A stretch of DNA of 35,104 nt from the NCBI RefSeq assembly GCF_000690905.1, contig NZ_JMCL01000045.1, positions 1 to 35,104 on the forward strand, in the 5' to 3' direction. The first letter of the stretch is position 1; the number at the start of each line of letters is the position of its first letter. This stretch comes from Pseudomonas sp. Ant30-3 (lineage in GTDB: Bacteria > Pseudomonadota > Gammaproteobacteria > Pseudomonadales > Pseudomonadaceae). The position numbers and the translations under genes are program-made. Below the pieces are notes generated by a model. It saw nothing but the letters and a program-made list of their open reading frames with translations, was not told where the DNA came from and made no database searches. Positions 26,233 to 34,984 of this stretch are shown here, one piece after another.

Positions 26233-28152
26233 TCAGGCATCCAGCTCGGCCCAACGTTCGACCATCACGTCGTGCTCTGCCTGCAATTGCTCCAGTTGGG
26301 CGATCACTGCAGCGGTTTCTGCAGCCGGGCGCTGATAAAAACCACCATCAGCCATTTGCGCTTCAACCGCTGCAATCTGCTTTTCCATGGCTTCGATCTG
26401 CGCCGGCAACATTTCCAGCTCACGCTGCAATTTGTAGCTGAGTTTTTTCTTGGCGACCGGTGCCTCGACTGCCGCCGCGACCGGTGCAGCATCAGCCGTC
26501 ACGACAGCGGACGTCAGGTCGGCCTTGCCGGATTTGCTTTCGGTCACGCCCAGCAGACGCGCCGAGCCGCCCTGACGGATCCAGTCCTGATAGCCACCAA
26601 CGTACTCGCGAACCTTGCCTTCGCCTTCGAAGACCAGTGTGCTGGTGACCACGTTGTCGAGGAATGCCCGGTCGTGGCTGACCATCAGCACGGTGCCGTT
26701 GAAGGTCAGCAAGACCTCTTCCAGCAACTCGAGTGTTTCCACATCGAGGTCGTTGGTCGGTTCGTCGAGGACCAGCAGGTTGGCTGGCTTGCTGAACAGT
26801 TTCGCCAGCAGCAACCGCGCACGCTCACCTCCGGACAGCGCCTTGACTGGCGTGCGGGCACGCTGCGGGCTGAACAGGAAGTCGCCGAGGTAGCTGAGCA
26901 CGTGTCGGCTCTGGCCATCGATGTCGATGAAGTCGCGCCCTTCGGCGACGTTGTCGATCACGGTTTTTTCGAGGTCCAGCTGATGGCGCAACTGATCGAA
27001 ATAGGCGACGTCGATGCGCGTGCCCTCCTCCACAGTGCCGCTGGTAGGCTGCAGACCGCTGAGCATCAATTTGAGCAGCGTGGTCTTGCCGGTACCGTTG
27101 GCGCCGAGCAAGCCGATACGGTCGCCGCGCTGCAGGACCATCGAGAAATCCTTGATCAGGAATGGACCGCCCGGGTGAGCGAAACTCACGTTCTCGAGCA
27201 CCATGACCTGCTTGCCGGATTTGTCCGCTGTGTCCAGCTGAATGTTGGCCTTGCCGGTGCGCTCGCGACGTTCGCTGCGCTCGACGCGCAGGGCTTTGAG
27301 GGCTCGCACGCGGCCTTCGTTGCGGGTGCGGCGGGCCTTGATGCCCTGGCGGATCCAGACTTCTTCCTGGGCCAGCTTCTTGTCGAACAGCGCGTTGGCA
27401 GTTTCTTCTGCGGCCAGCGAGGCTTCTTTATGCACGAGGAAACTGGCGTAGTCGCCGTTCCAGTCGATCAGACCACCGCGATCCAGTTCAAGGATGCGCG
27501 TGGCGAGGTTCTGCAGGAAAGAACGGTCGTGCGTGATGAACAGCACGGCGCCCTGGAAATCCTTCAGCGCTTCTTCAAGCCAGGCAATTGCACCGATGTC
27601 CAGGTGGTTGGTCGGTTCGTCGAGCAGCAGCAGATCCGGTTCGGAAACCAGCGCCTGCGCCAGCAGGACGCGACGACGCCAGCCACCGGACAGTTCGGCG
27701 AGGGTCTTGTCGGCCGGCAACTGCAGACGGCTCAAGGTGCTGTCGACCAATTGCTGCAGACGCCAGCCGTCGCGGGCTTCGAGGTCTTGCTGAACGTGCA
27801 TCAGCTTGTCCAGGTCGGCATCAGTGACGATGTTCTGGCTCAGGTGGTGATACTGCGCGAGCAGTTCTCCGACACCGTCCAGGCCTTCAGCCACCACGTC
27901 GAACACGGTCCGCTCGTCGGCTACCGGCAATTCTTGCGGCAATTCGCCGATCTTGAGGCCGGGTGCGCGCCAAACGGAGCCGTCATCGGGCTTCTGGTCG
28001 CCCTTGACGAGCTTCATCATGCTGGACTTGCCAGTGCCGTTGCGGCCGATGATGCACACCCGCTCACCACGGGCGATCTGCCAGGACACCTTGTCCAACA
28101 ACGGCGTAGCGCCGAAAGCAAGGGACACATCGCTGAATTTGAGCAGGGTCAT
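26233..28152 (-). CDS. uup: ABC-F ATPase Uup
   Basis: A 639-residue soluble ABC-F protein with two ATPase domains and no membrane part. Domain 1 has Walker A GRNGTGKS (36-43), LSGGWRRRVLLAQAL and LLLLDEPTNHLDI; domain 2 has GANGTGKTTLLKLML, LSGGERARLLLAKLF and LLVLDEPTNDLDV. The linker VWIRQGIKARRTRNEGRV is nearly the same as in E. coli Uup (635), and the C-terminal coiled-coil DNA-binding extension (KLSYKLQRELEMLPAQIEAM) sets it apart from EttA. ABC-F proteins act on ribosomes; Uup also limits tandem-repeat deletion and transposon excision. The frame reaches 28179, but ATG at 28152 has GGAGA upstream. It is divergent from slt. Confidence 0.95.
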   Translation of the reverse strand: MTLLKFSDVSLAFGATPLLDKVSWQIARGERVCIIGRNGTGKSSMMKLVKGDQKPDDGSVWRAPGLKIGELPQELPVADERTVFDVVAEGLDGVGELLAQYHHLSQNIVTDADLDKLMHVQQDLEARDGWRLQQLVDSTLSRLQLPADKTLAELSGGWRRRVLLAQALVSEPDLLLLDEPTNHLDIGAIAWLEEALKDFQGAVLFITHDRSFLQNLATRILELDRGGLIDWNGDYASFLVHKEASLAAEETANALFDKKLAQEEVWIRQGIKARRTRNEGRVRALKALRVERSERRERTGKANIQLDTADKSGKQVMVLENVSFAHPGGPFLIKDFSMVLQRGDRIGLLGANGTGKTTLLKLMLSGLQPTSGTVEEGTRIDVAYFDQLRHQLDLEKTVIDNVAEGRDFIDIDGQSRHVLSYLGDFLFSPQRARTPVKALSGGERARLLLAKLFSKPANLLVLDEPTNDLDVETLELLEEVLLTFNGTVLMVSHDRAFLDNVVTSTLVFEGEGKVREYVGGYQDWIRQGGSARLLGVTESKSGKADLTSAVVTADAAPVAAAVEAPVAKKKLSYKLQRELEMLPAQIEAMEKQIAAVEAQMADGGFYQRPAAETAAVIAQLEQLQAEHDVMVERWAELDA

Positions 28153-28177
28153 GAGCTTCTCCAAAAACCGGGCGCGC

Positions 28178-28183
28178 ATTCTA
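28178..28183 (-). promoter_or_regulatory. Possible -10 element of uup
   Basis: TAGAAT on the - strand, about 25 bases before the uup ATG, matches five of six bases of the consensus. No clear -35 hexamer lies at the right distance, so the promoter is tentative. Confidence 0.35.
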
Positions 28184-28365
28184 CCTGACTTGAGGCTTCA
28201 GAAGGCCGGCAATTTCAACTTACGAGCACTCTGCATTAGAAATGTTGCGAACTTGTGCAGACACGGCCGCAAAGCTTTCGCCCGTCGCTGGCAAAAGGCT
28301 AAGCTACAGATTATTCAGTGTCGGCCATGCCGGTACTTGTCATGATTTCTCTGCCCGGATGTCTC

Positions 28366-30294
28366 ATGCGCAGTCGCCTTTTCAGTCTTTTGTCGTGCTT
28401 TCTTTTATCAGCAACTGCCGTTCAAACCGCCCAGGCGGTGGACTTGTCCACCCAGCGCCAATATTACGATGAAGCCAAGCGTGCGCTGGCCAAGGGCGAT
28501 ACTGGCCCGTATATGCGCTACAGTCAGGCACTCAGCGACTATCCGCTGGAACCGTATCTGGCGTATGACGAACTGACCGCGCGCCTGAAAAGCGCAAGCA
28601 ACGCCGAAATCGAGAAATTCCTCGCCGAGCATGGCGACCTGCCGCAAGCCAACTGGATGAAATTGCGCTGGTTGCGCTGGCTTTCCGAGCGCGGCGACTG
28701 GGCGACCTTCGTCAAGTATTACGACCCCAAGCTCAATTTCACGGAGCTGGACTGCCTGAACGCGCAATATCAGATCGGACATAACCAGAAATCGGAAGGT
28801 TACGCCAACGCCAACAAACTCTGGCTGACCGGCAAATCCCAACCGGCTGCGTGCGACGCGCTGTTTGGCATCTGGGCTGCGGAAGGCCAGTTGACCGAAC
28901 AGAAACGCTGGGAGCGTGCCAAGCTTGCGGCCCAGGCGCGCAACTATCCGCTGGCGAACAGCCTGGTCAATGGTTTGACCACCCTCGCCCCGCGCGGTCG
29001 TTTGCTGATCGATGTGGCGCAAAAACCCGAGCTGCTCAATCAGCCGTCGCGCTTCATTCCCGCTGACGAACCGATGTCCGACGTGGTCAGCCTTGGCTTG
29101 CGCCGACTGGCCCGACAGGACCCGAGTAAAGCCATGGCGCTGCTCGATGGCTACGCCAGCAGCATGCAGTTTTCCCGTGATGAAAAAGTCGCGATCGCCC
29201 GGGAAATCGGCTTGACCCTGGCCAAACGCTTTGACGGTCGTGCGCTAGAAGTCATGACAAAATATGACCCGGAATTGCGCGATAACACAGTGTCGGAATG
29301 GCGCCTGCGTTTGCTGTTGCGTCTGGCGCGTTGGGACGATGCCTATCAGCTGACTCGACGTCTGCCACCTGATCTGGCGACCACCAATCGCTGGCGTTAC
29401 TGGCAAGCCCGCAGCCTGGAACTGGCACAACCGCAGAATGCGGAAGTGCAGAACCTGTACAAAAACCTGGCCCGTGAGCGCGATTTTTACGGATTTCTCG
29501 CCGCTGACCGCTCGCAATCATCCTATTCGTTGAACAACAGACCGCTGGTGATGAGTCAGGCCCTGATCAACAAGGTGCGCAACACGCCGGGCGTGCGTCG
29601 GGCGCTGGAATTCCATGCGCGCGGGCAGATCGTCGACGGTCGCCGTGAGTGGTATCACGTGAGCCGCCACTTCAACCGCGACGAAATGGTCGCTCAGGCA
29701 AAACTGGCCTACGACCTGAAATGGTACTTCCCGGCGATCCGCACCATCAGCCAGGCGCAGTACTGGGACGATCTGGATATCCGCTTCCCGATGGCTCACC
29801 GCGAGACGCTGGTGCGTGAAGCCAAGGTGCGAGGCCTGCATTCGAGTTGGGTGTTCGCCATCACTCGACAGGAAAGTGCATTCATGGACGATGCCCGCTC
29901 CGGCGTCGGCGCCAGCGGCCTGATGCAGTTGATGCCGGCCACCGCCAAGGAAACCGCTCGCAAGTTCAGCATTCCGTTGGCGTCGCACCAGCAGGTGTTC
30001 GATCCGGACAAAAACATCCAGCTCGGTGCGGCTTACCTCAGCCAGGTCCACAGCCAGTTCAACGGTAATCGCGTGCTCGCCTCCGCCGCTTACAACGCCG
30101 GCCCCGGCCGCGTCCGCCAGTGGCTACGCGGCGCGGACCACTTGAGCTTTGACGTTTGGGTGGAAAGCATCCCGTTCGATGAAACCCGGCAGTACGTGCA
30201 GAACGTGTTGTCTTACTCGGTGATTTACGGCCAGAAGCTCAACTCGCCACAGCCGTTGGTGGATTGGCATGAGCGGTATTTTGACGATCAGTGA
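28366..30294 (+). CDS. slt: Soluble lytic murein transglycosylase
   Basis: A 642-residue periplasmic enzyme that cleaves the glycan between MurNAc and GlcNAc to give 1,6-anhydromuropeptides, the substrates recycled later by NagZ. The signal peptide is MRSRLFSLLSCFLLSATAVQ with cleavage near AQA-VDL. A long alpha-helical ring domain fills residues 30-470. The C-terminal SLT domain begins with ITRQESAFMDDARSGVGAS; Glu503 is the catalytic acid, and GLMQLMPATA and AYNAGPGRVRQW are conserved. The length matches E. coli Slt70 (645). ATG at 28366 starts the signal peptide; earlier ATGs in the frame would bury it, though the ribosome site here is weak. A strong terminator follows. Confidence 0.96.
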   Translation: MRSRLFSLLSCFLLSATAVQTAQAVDLSTQRQYYDEAKRALAKGDTGPYMRYSQALSDYPLEPYLAYDELTARLKSASNAEIEKFLAEHGDLPQANWMKLRWLRWLSERGDWATFVKYYDPKLNFTELDCLNAQYQIGHNQKSEGYANANKLWLTGKSQPAACDALFGIWAAEGQLTEQKRWERAKLAAQARNYPLANSLVNGLTTLAPRGRLLIDVAQKPELLNQPSRFIPADEPMSDVVSLGLRRLARQDPSKAMALLDGYASSMQFSRDEKVAIAREIGLTLAKRFDGRALEVMTKYDPELRDNTVSEWRLRLLLRLARWDDAYQLTRRLPPDLATTNRWRYWQARSLELAQPQNAEVQNLYKNLARERDFYGFLAADRSQSSYSLNNRPLVMSQALINKVRNTPGVRRALEFHARGQIVDGRREWYHVSRHFNRDEMVAQAKLAYDLKWYFPAIRTISQAQYWDDLDIRFPMAHRETLVREAKVRGLHSSWVFAITRQESAFMDDARSGVGASGLMQLMPATAKETARKFSIPLASHQQVFDPDKNIQLGAAYLSQVHSQFNGNRVLASAAYNAGPGRVRQWLRGADHLSFDVWVESIPFDETRQYVQNVLSYSVIYGQKLNSPQPLVDWHERYFDDQ

Positions 30295-30314
30295 GGATGG
30301 TTTCAGGCGCTGAC

Positions 30315-30350
30315 AAAAATGCCTGCATCGGTTGATGCGGGCATTTTTTT
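30315..30350. terminator. Bidirectional terminator between slt and the Fic gene
   Basis: AAAAATGCCTGCATC, the loop GGTT and GATGCGGGCATTTTTTT form a 15-bp stem with one G-T pair. It ends slt (+) and probably the Fic gene (-) too, 15 bases from the latter's stop. Confidence 0.93.
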
Positions 30351-30364
30351 GGCGATCGAATTAT

Positions 30365-31384
30365 CTATCTTGAGGCCGCTTCGCCCAACGCAGTCAGTCG
30401 ATAGCGCTGCACCGGACTTCGAGGTGAATCAGGATTTGTCATTTCAATCAGACCGGCCGCTAGTGCCGGCTTGAGATAATTGGCCCTGAACGTCGCCTTG
30501 TGCGCCAGTCCGAGCGCTACCAGCAGTTCGCTCACCTTGAGTGGAGCGCTGCCGCGAAGGGTGCGAAGCAATTTGTTTACTTGGTCGGTTACTTGGTCGG
30601 TTACTTGGTCGGTCATAATTTCAGATCCGGCCGCTTCCCCAAGCGCAAGGCTCAATGCCTGCAACATGAACTCGACAAAAGGCGTCGCTTCGCCCGATTG
30701 ATCCGCCGCCGACAACGCCCTGTAGTAAGCATCCTGCTGCTCTCGAATCACCGCCTCAACTGGCAGATAAGCCAAAACCGGCCGCCAATGACTGAGTATC
30801 AAAGTTTGCCAAAGTCGACCCATACGACCATTACCATCAGCGAACGGGTGAATAAACTCGAATTCGTAGTGAAAGACACAGCTGGTAATCAGCGGATGCC
30901 AATCAGAGGTGTTGAGCCATGCCAGCAAGTCATCAATCAAGTGACTGACGCGACTTGCCGGTGGCGCCATATGCATCAGCTTTTCGCCGCGATAGATTCC
31001 CACGCCGCCCTGGCGCAACTGCCCCACATCGTCGATCAGTCCAGCCATCAATAACTCATGCGCGCGCAGCAAATCTGTTCTATTGCCGGGCTGCCAGTCC
31101 GGCATAGCCTCATAAGTCGCAAACGCGTTTCTTACTTCCTGAATTTCCCGAGGCAGCCCCAACACGCGGCGCCCGGCAAGAACGGCCGTGACCTGCTCGA
31201 TACTGAGTGTATTGTTCTCAATGGCCAAGGAAGCCTGAATCGTCCGGATCCGATTGCTGCGGCGAAGTCGTGGCGTCTGACGACGATCACCCACAGCTGA
31301 AAGCTGACCAATCTGTTCACTGATCTCGGCGATCAGAGCCAGCATTCGGGCAGTCAGGGTCAACGGTGGTTGATATCGGCTCAT
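30365..31384 (-). CDS. Fic-domain protein (probable AMP transferase)
   Basis: A 339-residue class II Fic protein. The core motif HPFADGNGRMGR (179-190) is complete, with catalytic His179, so it should transfer AMP (or another nucleotide) to hydroxyl groups of target proteins. The inhibitory helix motif S-x3-E-N (Ser52-Glu56-Asn57) lies N-terminal, so the protein restrains itself and needs no separate antitoxin. Residues 258-269 are the repeat TDQV three times, encoded by three exact 12-base units, leading into a winged-helix-like C-terminus (APLKVSELLVALGL, then LIEMTNP). The repeat is a variable-looking linker known in related Fic proteins. The ATG has a poor ribosome site. By memory no Fic gene lies here in PAO1, so it may be accessory. 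The target is unknown. Confidence 0.92.
   Translation of the reverse strand: MSRYQPPLTLTARMLALIAEISEQIGQLSAVGDRRQTPRLRRSNRIRTIQASLAIENNTLSIEQVTAVLAGRRVLGLPREIQEVRNAFATYEAMPDWQPGNRTDLLRAHELLMAGLIDDVGQLRQGGVGIYRGEKLMHMAPPASRVSHLIDDLLAWLNTSDWHPLITSCVFHYEFEFIHPFADGNGRMGRLWQTLILSHWRPVLAYLPVEAVIREQQDAYYRALSAADQSGEATPFVEFMLQALSLALGEAAGSEIMTDQVTDQVTDQVNKLLRTLRGSAPLKVSELLVALGLAHKATFRANYLKPALAAGLIEMTNPDSPRSPVQRYRLTALGEAASR
30577..30612. repeat. Three exact 12-base tandem repeats inside the Fic gene
   Basis: TTACTTGGTCGG occurs three times in a row. It encodes Asp-Gln-Val-Thr units on the - strand. Twelve bases is a multiple of three, so gain or loss of units would change the linker length without a frameshift. 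Confidence 0.95.
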
Positions 31385-31453
31385 ATCCTCATCCGGGCTT
31401 GCGATTCAAGGCCGACATAATGCCCGATCCCACGACCATTCAGCAGCCCTCAT

Positions 31454-33220
31454 TCATGCAGTTTCAGGCCCATCACTAAACTGCAAAGCCGCCAGCCGCG
31501 CATACAACGCATTGCTCGCAATCAACGCCTGATGCGTACCCACCGCCACCAGTTTTCCCTGGTCCATTACTGCGATGCGATCGGCGTTTTTTACCGTTGC
31601 CAAGCGGTGGGCGATGACCAGTGTGGTGCGGTTTTTCATCAGGCTGGGCAGCGCTTGCTGGATCAGGTGTTCGCTCTGGGCATCGAGGGCGCTGGTGGCT
31701 TCGTCGAGTAGCAGAATAGGCGCATCGACCAGCAGCGCGCGGGCGATGGCCAGGCGTTGGCGCTGGCCACCGGACAAACCGAGGCCGGCGTCGCCGAGGT
31801 GGGTCTGGTAGCCGTGGGGCATCTGCTCGATGAAGTCATGGGCGTAAGCGATTTTCGCGGCGTCCTTGATCTGCTCGAGCGTTGCAGTCGGATTGCCGTA
31901 GCGGATGTTCTCTTCGATGCTGCCGAAGAACAACGCCGGGGTTTGCGAGACCAGCGCAAAGCAACGGCGCAAATCCAGCGGATCGAGCTGCGTCAGGGGT
32001 ACGCCATCGAGCAGGATGCGGCCGTCGGTGGGATCGTAAAAACGCAGCAGCAAGTCATAAACTGTCGATTTACCGGCGCCGGAAGGACCGACCAGAGCAA
32101 GCGTTTCACCGGCCCTGATGGTCAGATTCAAGCCATCGACGGCGTAACTTTCCGGTCGCGACGGGTAGGAAAAACGCACATCCTGCAGAACCAGATCGCC
32201 CTTCACGCGCTCGGGCAGTGTCACGAGTCCGGTCGTCGGTGGCTGAATGATGTTGTCCGAACGCAGCAGTTCAGCGATGCGCTCGGCTGCGCCGGCCGCG
32301 CGCTGCAATTCACCGATGACTTCGCTCAGCGTGCCGAAGGCGCTGCCGACAATCAGGCTGTAGAACACGAAGGCCGCCAGCTCGCCTGCAGAAATCCGCC
32401 CGGCCATCACGTCCATGCCACCGACCCACAGCATCACGCCGACCGCGCCAAGCACCAGGACAATCACCAGCGTGATCAGCCAGGCCCGCTGAAAGATCCG
32501 TTTGCGCGCGGTGTTGAACGCCTCTTCCACCGTCAAGGCAAATCGTTGCTCGTCCTGAGGCTGATGGTTGTAGGCCTGCACGGTTTTGATCTGGCCCAGG
32601 GTTTCGGACACATAACTGCCGATGTCGGCGATCCGGTCCTGACTCAGACGCGAGAGGCTGCGCACCCGGCGCCCGAAAATCAGGATCGGCGCGATCACCA
32701 GGGGCAAGGCAACCACAACGATGCTGGTGAGCTTGGGGTTAGTGACAAACAGCAGAACAATGCCGCCAATCACCATCAGAAAATTGCGCAAAAACATCGA
32801 CAACGAAGAGCCGATCACCGACTGCAGCAAGGTGGTGTCGGCGGTCAATCGCGACTGGATCTCGGAACTGCGGTTGTCTTCGTAGAACCCCGGGTGCAGG
32901 TAGATCAAATGGTTGAACACCTGACGGCGAATGTCGGCAACGACACGCTCGCCAATCCACGAGACCAGATAGAAGCGCGCAAATGTGCCAATCGCCAGAC
33001 CGACTACCAACAGCATGAACAGGCCGATGGACTGGTTGAGCAGGTGCGGCGACTGGGTCATGAAGCCCTGATCCACCAGCAGCCGGATCCCCTGGCCCAT
33101 GGACAACGTAATGCCTGCGGTGACAATCAGCGCCAGCAAGGCTCCCAAGGCGTGCCACTTGTACGGCACAAGAAAGCGACTGGCCAAGCGGATCGCGCGA
33201 CGGTAACGGGCAGAGAGCAT
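31454..33220 (-). CDS. MsbA-like ABC exporter (membrane and ATPase fused)
   Basis: A 588-residue half-transporter. Six membrane segments lie in residues 15-310 (for example WHALGALLALIVTAGITLSM and NFLMVIGGIVLLFV), with conserved coupling elements (FYEDNRSSEIQSRLTADT). The ATPase follows: Walker A GPSGAGKSTVYDLLLRFYDP, LGDAGLGLSGGQRQRLAIARAL, ILLLDEATSALDAQSE and the His switch VIAHRLATVK. Such homodimers export lipids, drugs or peptides; the substrate cannot be told. The first ATG of the frame is at 33241, with no ribosome site; ATG at 33220 has a weak GGA and gives MLSARYRR, preferred with low certainty. It lies 69 bases before the Fic gene on the same strand with no terminator seen between, so read-through is possible. 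Confidence 0.9.
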   Translation of the reverse strand: MLSARYRRAIRLASRFLVPYKWHALGALLALIVTAGITLSMGQGIRLLVDQGFMTQSPHLLNQSIGLFMLLVVGLAIGTFARFYLVSWIGERVVADIRRQVFNHLIYLHPGFYEDNRSSEIQSRLTADTTLLQSVIGSSLSMFLRNFLMVIGGIVLLFVTNPKLTSIVVVALPLVIAPILIFGRRVRSLSRLSQDRIADIGSYVSETLGQIKTVQAYNHQPQDEQRFALTVEEAFNTARKRIFQRAWLITLVIVLVLGAVGVMLWVGGMDVMAGRISAGELAAFVFYSLIVGSAFGTLSEVIGELQRAAGAAERIAELLRSDNIIQPPTTGLVTLPERVKGDLVLQDVRFSYPSRPESYAVDGLNLTIRAGETLALVGPSGAGKSTVYDLLLRFYDPTDGRILLDGVPLTQLDPLDLRRCFALVSQTPALFFGSIEENIRYGNPTATLEQIKDAAKIAYAHDFIEQMPHGYQTHLGDAGLGLSGGQRQRLAIARALLVDAPILLLDEATSALDAQSEHLIQQALPSLMKNRTTLVIAHRLATVKNADRIAVMDQGKLVAVGTHQALIASNALYARLAALQFSDGPETA

Positions 33221-33476
33221 GAGGTTTTTCCGGGTCCGCATTGAGGGGTCAGCTTACGGCACTGTATGGGGTGGAACTCTGTAAATCACAATGAGTCAGG
33301 TTAATTATGACCGCATTGACTAGGTGCTAGACGCTATCGGTCTAAAGTCCGGCTGGCAACTGGGCGGCATTTCTGGTGGACTGTACCGGCCGTCGCGGAA
33401 AGATCGCAGGGAGTTGTCATAGCCCGGTCACCTGACGGTTCTACAGTGAGTACACAACCTGATGAGGAGACAGGCC

Positions 33477-33656
33477 ATGTCCTTGCAACACAGCAGCGAC
33501 GACAAGATTCAAGTGATCCGCACCCAGCCCGACCAGTCTCTGGGATGCTCGATTATTGATGAGCAGGGGCGAGAAGTTCCGATCACTGAAAGCATGATCC
33601 AGGACGCCTGCAGCGAACTGGAAAAGCGATTGGTCAACCCTGCCGAACAAAAGTGA
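33477..33656 (+). CDS. Small protein of unknown function
   Basis: A 59-residue soluble protein: a polar N-terminus (MSLQHSSDDKIQVIRTQPDQ), then GCSIIDEQGREVPITESMIQDAC and a helical end (SELEKRLVN). There are two Cys and no membrane segment or signal. A good GAGGAG lies 9 bases before the ATG and a perfect terminator follows 20 bases after the stop, which argues strongly for a real gene in its own unit. I have the impression that similar proteins occur in other pseudomonads, but I cannot name a family. It is divergent from the ABC exporter and convergent with pdxB. Confidence 0.82.
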   Translation: MSLQHSSDDKIQVIRTQPDQSLGCSIIDEQGREVPITESMIQDACSELEKRLVNPAEQK

Positions 33657-33675
33657 TGTAGCCACCGTATTTCTG

Positions 33676-33700
33676 ACCCGGCCAGATTGCCGGGTTTTTT
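33676..33700 (+). terminator. Rho-independent terminator of the small gene
   Basis: ACCCGGC, a 6-base loop and GCCGGGT are followed by TTTTTT on the + strand, 20 bases after the stop of the 59-residue gene. Confidence 0.92.
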
Positions 33701-33754
33701 GTGGATGTTTTTTGAGGGTGCTGCACTCCCTGTCACGGGCCAACTCGGTCTCTA

Positions 33755-34897
33755 CTAGACAGCCGTTGCACCCAACGCCAACACAATCTTGCGAAGCTCA
33801 GCCGATTCCCCCTCAATCCGCACCTGCAGCCCATCAATCTCCCGCCGCGACGGGTACTGCTTGCGCAGCACATCAAACGCCGCACGCTGCTCGGTTACGC
33901 TACCCACCAGACTGCGGCGGAAATCCGAATCGTCGCGACGCGGGTCGTACACACCCCGGCATAACATCGCCAGCGCCCAGGCAGGATCGGCACCGGCATG
34001 CAAAGTCACTTGCGACAGCCACGGTTGCGGCAGCAGTTGGTTCAAACTGACCGAGGCCGGTTGCCCGAGAAAATCGCAGTACGCCTGATAAATCTGCGCC
34101 GTCCCTCGCTGCTTGCCGTCCAGGCTGTAACCGGCAATGTGCGGCGTCGCCAGCACGCACAGGTCGGCCAGTGCCACATCGACCTCGGGCTCGCCTTCCC
34201 AGACGTCCAGCACCGCTTGCAAGTCCTCACGCTGCAGCAGCACTTGGCGCAACGCGGCGTTATCGACCACCGGGCCACGACTGGCGTTGATCAGCCAGGC
34301 ACCGGGTTTAAGCTGATTCAAACGATTTTTATCAAACAGATGCCAGGTTGAACCGCTGCCGTGCTTCCTCAGCGGCGTGTGCAGACTGATCACGTCGCAC
34401 TGCTCGATGACCTGTTCAAGACTGACGAAATCGCCACCCTCGGCGGCTTGTCGAGGCGGATCGCACACCAGTACGTTCCAGCCCAGCCCTTGCAGAACCT
34501 TGACCAATCGTCCGCCTACTTCACCGGCGCCAACCACGCCGTAAGTGCGCGTGGCAAGGTCAGCGCCTTCGATTTCGGCCAGGGTGAGCAAACTGCCCAA
34601 TACGTAGTCGACCACGCCGCGGGCATTGCAGCCGGGGGCGCTGGACCAGGTGATGCCGGCCTGCTGGAAATAGTCGAGGTCCAGATGGTCGGTGCCGATG
34701 GTGCACGTGCCGACGAAGCGCACCTTGCTGCCTTCGAGCAACGCGCGGTTGACGTTGGTCACCGAGCGCACCAGCAACACGTCGGCCTGGGCGACGGTCG
34801 CGCGGTCGATCGAGCGTCCCGGCACCCGGCGAATGTCGCCGAACCCTTCGAAGAAGGCATCGAGCAGCGGGATATTTTCGTCGGCAACAATCAGCAT
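33755..34897 (-). CDS. pdxB: Erythronate-4-phosphate dehydrogenase
   Basis: A 380-residue NAD-dependent 2-hydroxyacid dehydrogenase, the second step of the DXP-dependent pyridoxal phosphate pathway. The start [16 protein letters not shown] and the PGRSIDR segment are typical of PdxB. The NAD loop is [27 protein letters not shown] carries the substrate Arg, DVWEGEP the Glu and ATPHIAGYS the catalytic His. A PdxB-specific C-terminal dimerisation domain fills about 290-380. The length matches E. coli PdxB (378). The open frame reaches 35095 through a repeat, but ATG at 34897 has AAGGAG 7 bases upstream. Confidence 0.97.
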   Translation of the reverse strand: MLIVADENIPLLDAFFEGFGDIRRVPGRSIDRATVAQADVLLVRSVTNVNRALLEGSKVRFVGTCTIGTDHLDLDYFQQAGITWSSAPGCNARGVVDYVLGSLLTLAEIEGADLATRTYGVVGAGEVGGRLVKVLQGLGWNVLVCDPPRQAAEGGDFVSLEQVIEQCDVISLHTPLRKHGSGSTWHLFDKNRLNQLKPGAWLINASRGPVVDNAALRQVLLQREDLQAVLDVWEGEPEVDVALADLCVLATPHIAGYSLDGKQRGTAQIYQAYCDFLGQPASVSLNQLLPQPWLSQVTLHAGADPAWALAMLCRGVYDPRRDDSDFRRSLVGSVTEQRAAFDVLRKQYPSRREIDGLQVRIEGESAELRKIVLALGATAV

Positions 34898-34984
34898 GAG
34901 CAGGCTCCTTTGGCGGATCGGCAGTGTAGGCGGAGAACTGTGCAGTGGGCCAGCGGGATTCGAAATCACCGTGCCCCTCTGTGG

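Noticed and set aside
26221..28188. 655-residue open frame on + opposite uup
   Set aside because: It mirrors uup, begins within the uspA/uup terminator and contains repeats that come from the duplicated ATPase domains on the other strand.
30577..30612. Tandem 12-base repeats considered as a CRISPR or regulatory iteron array
   Set aside because: There are no spacers, only three units, and they lie in frame inside the Fic coding region as a TDQV linker.
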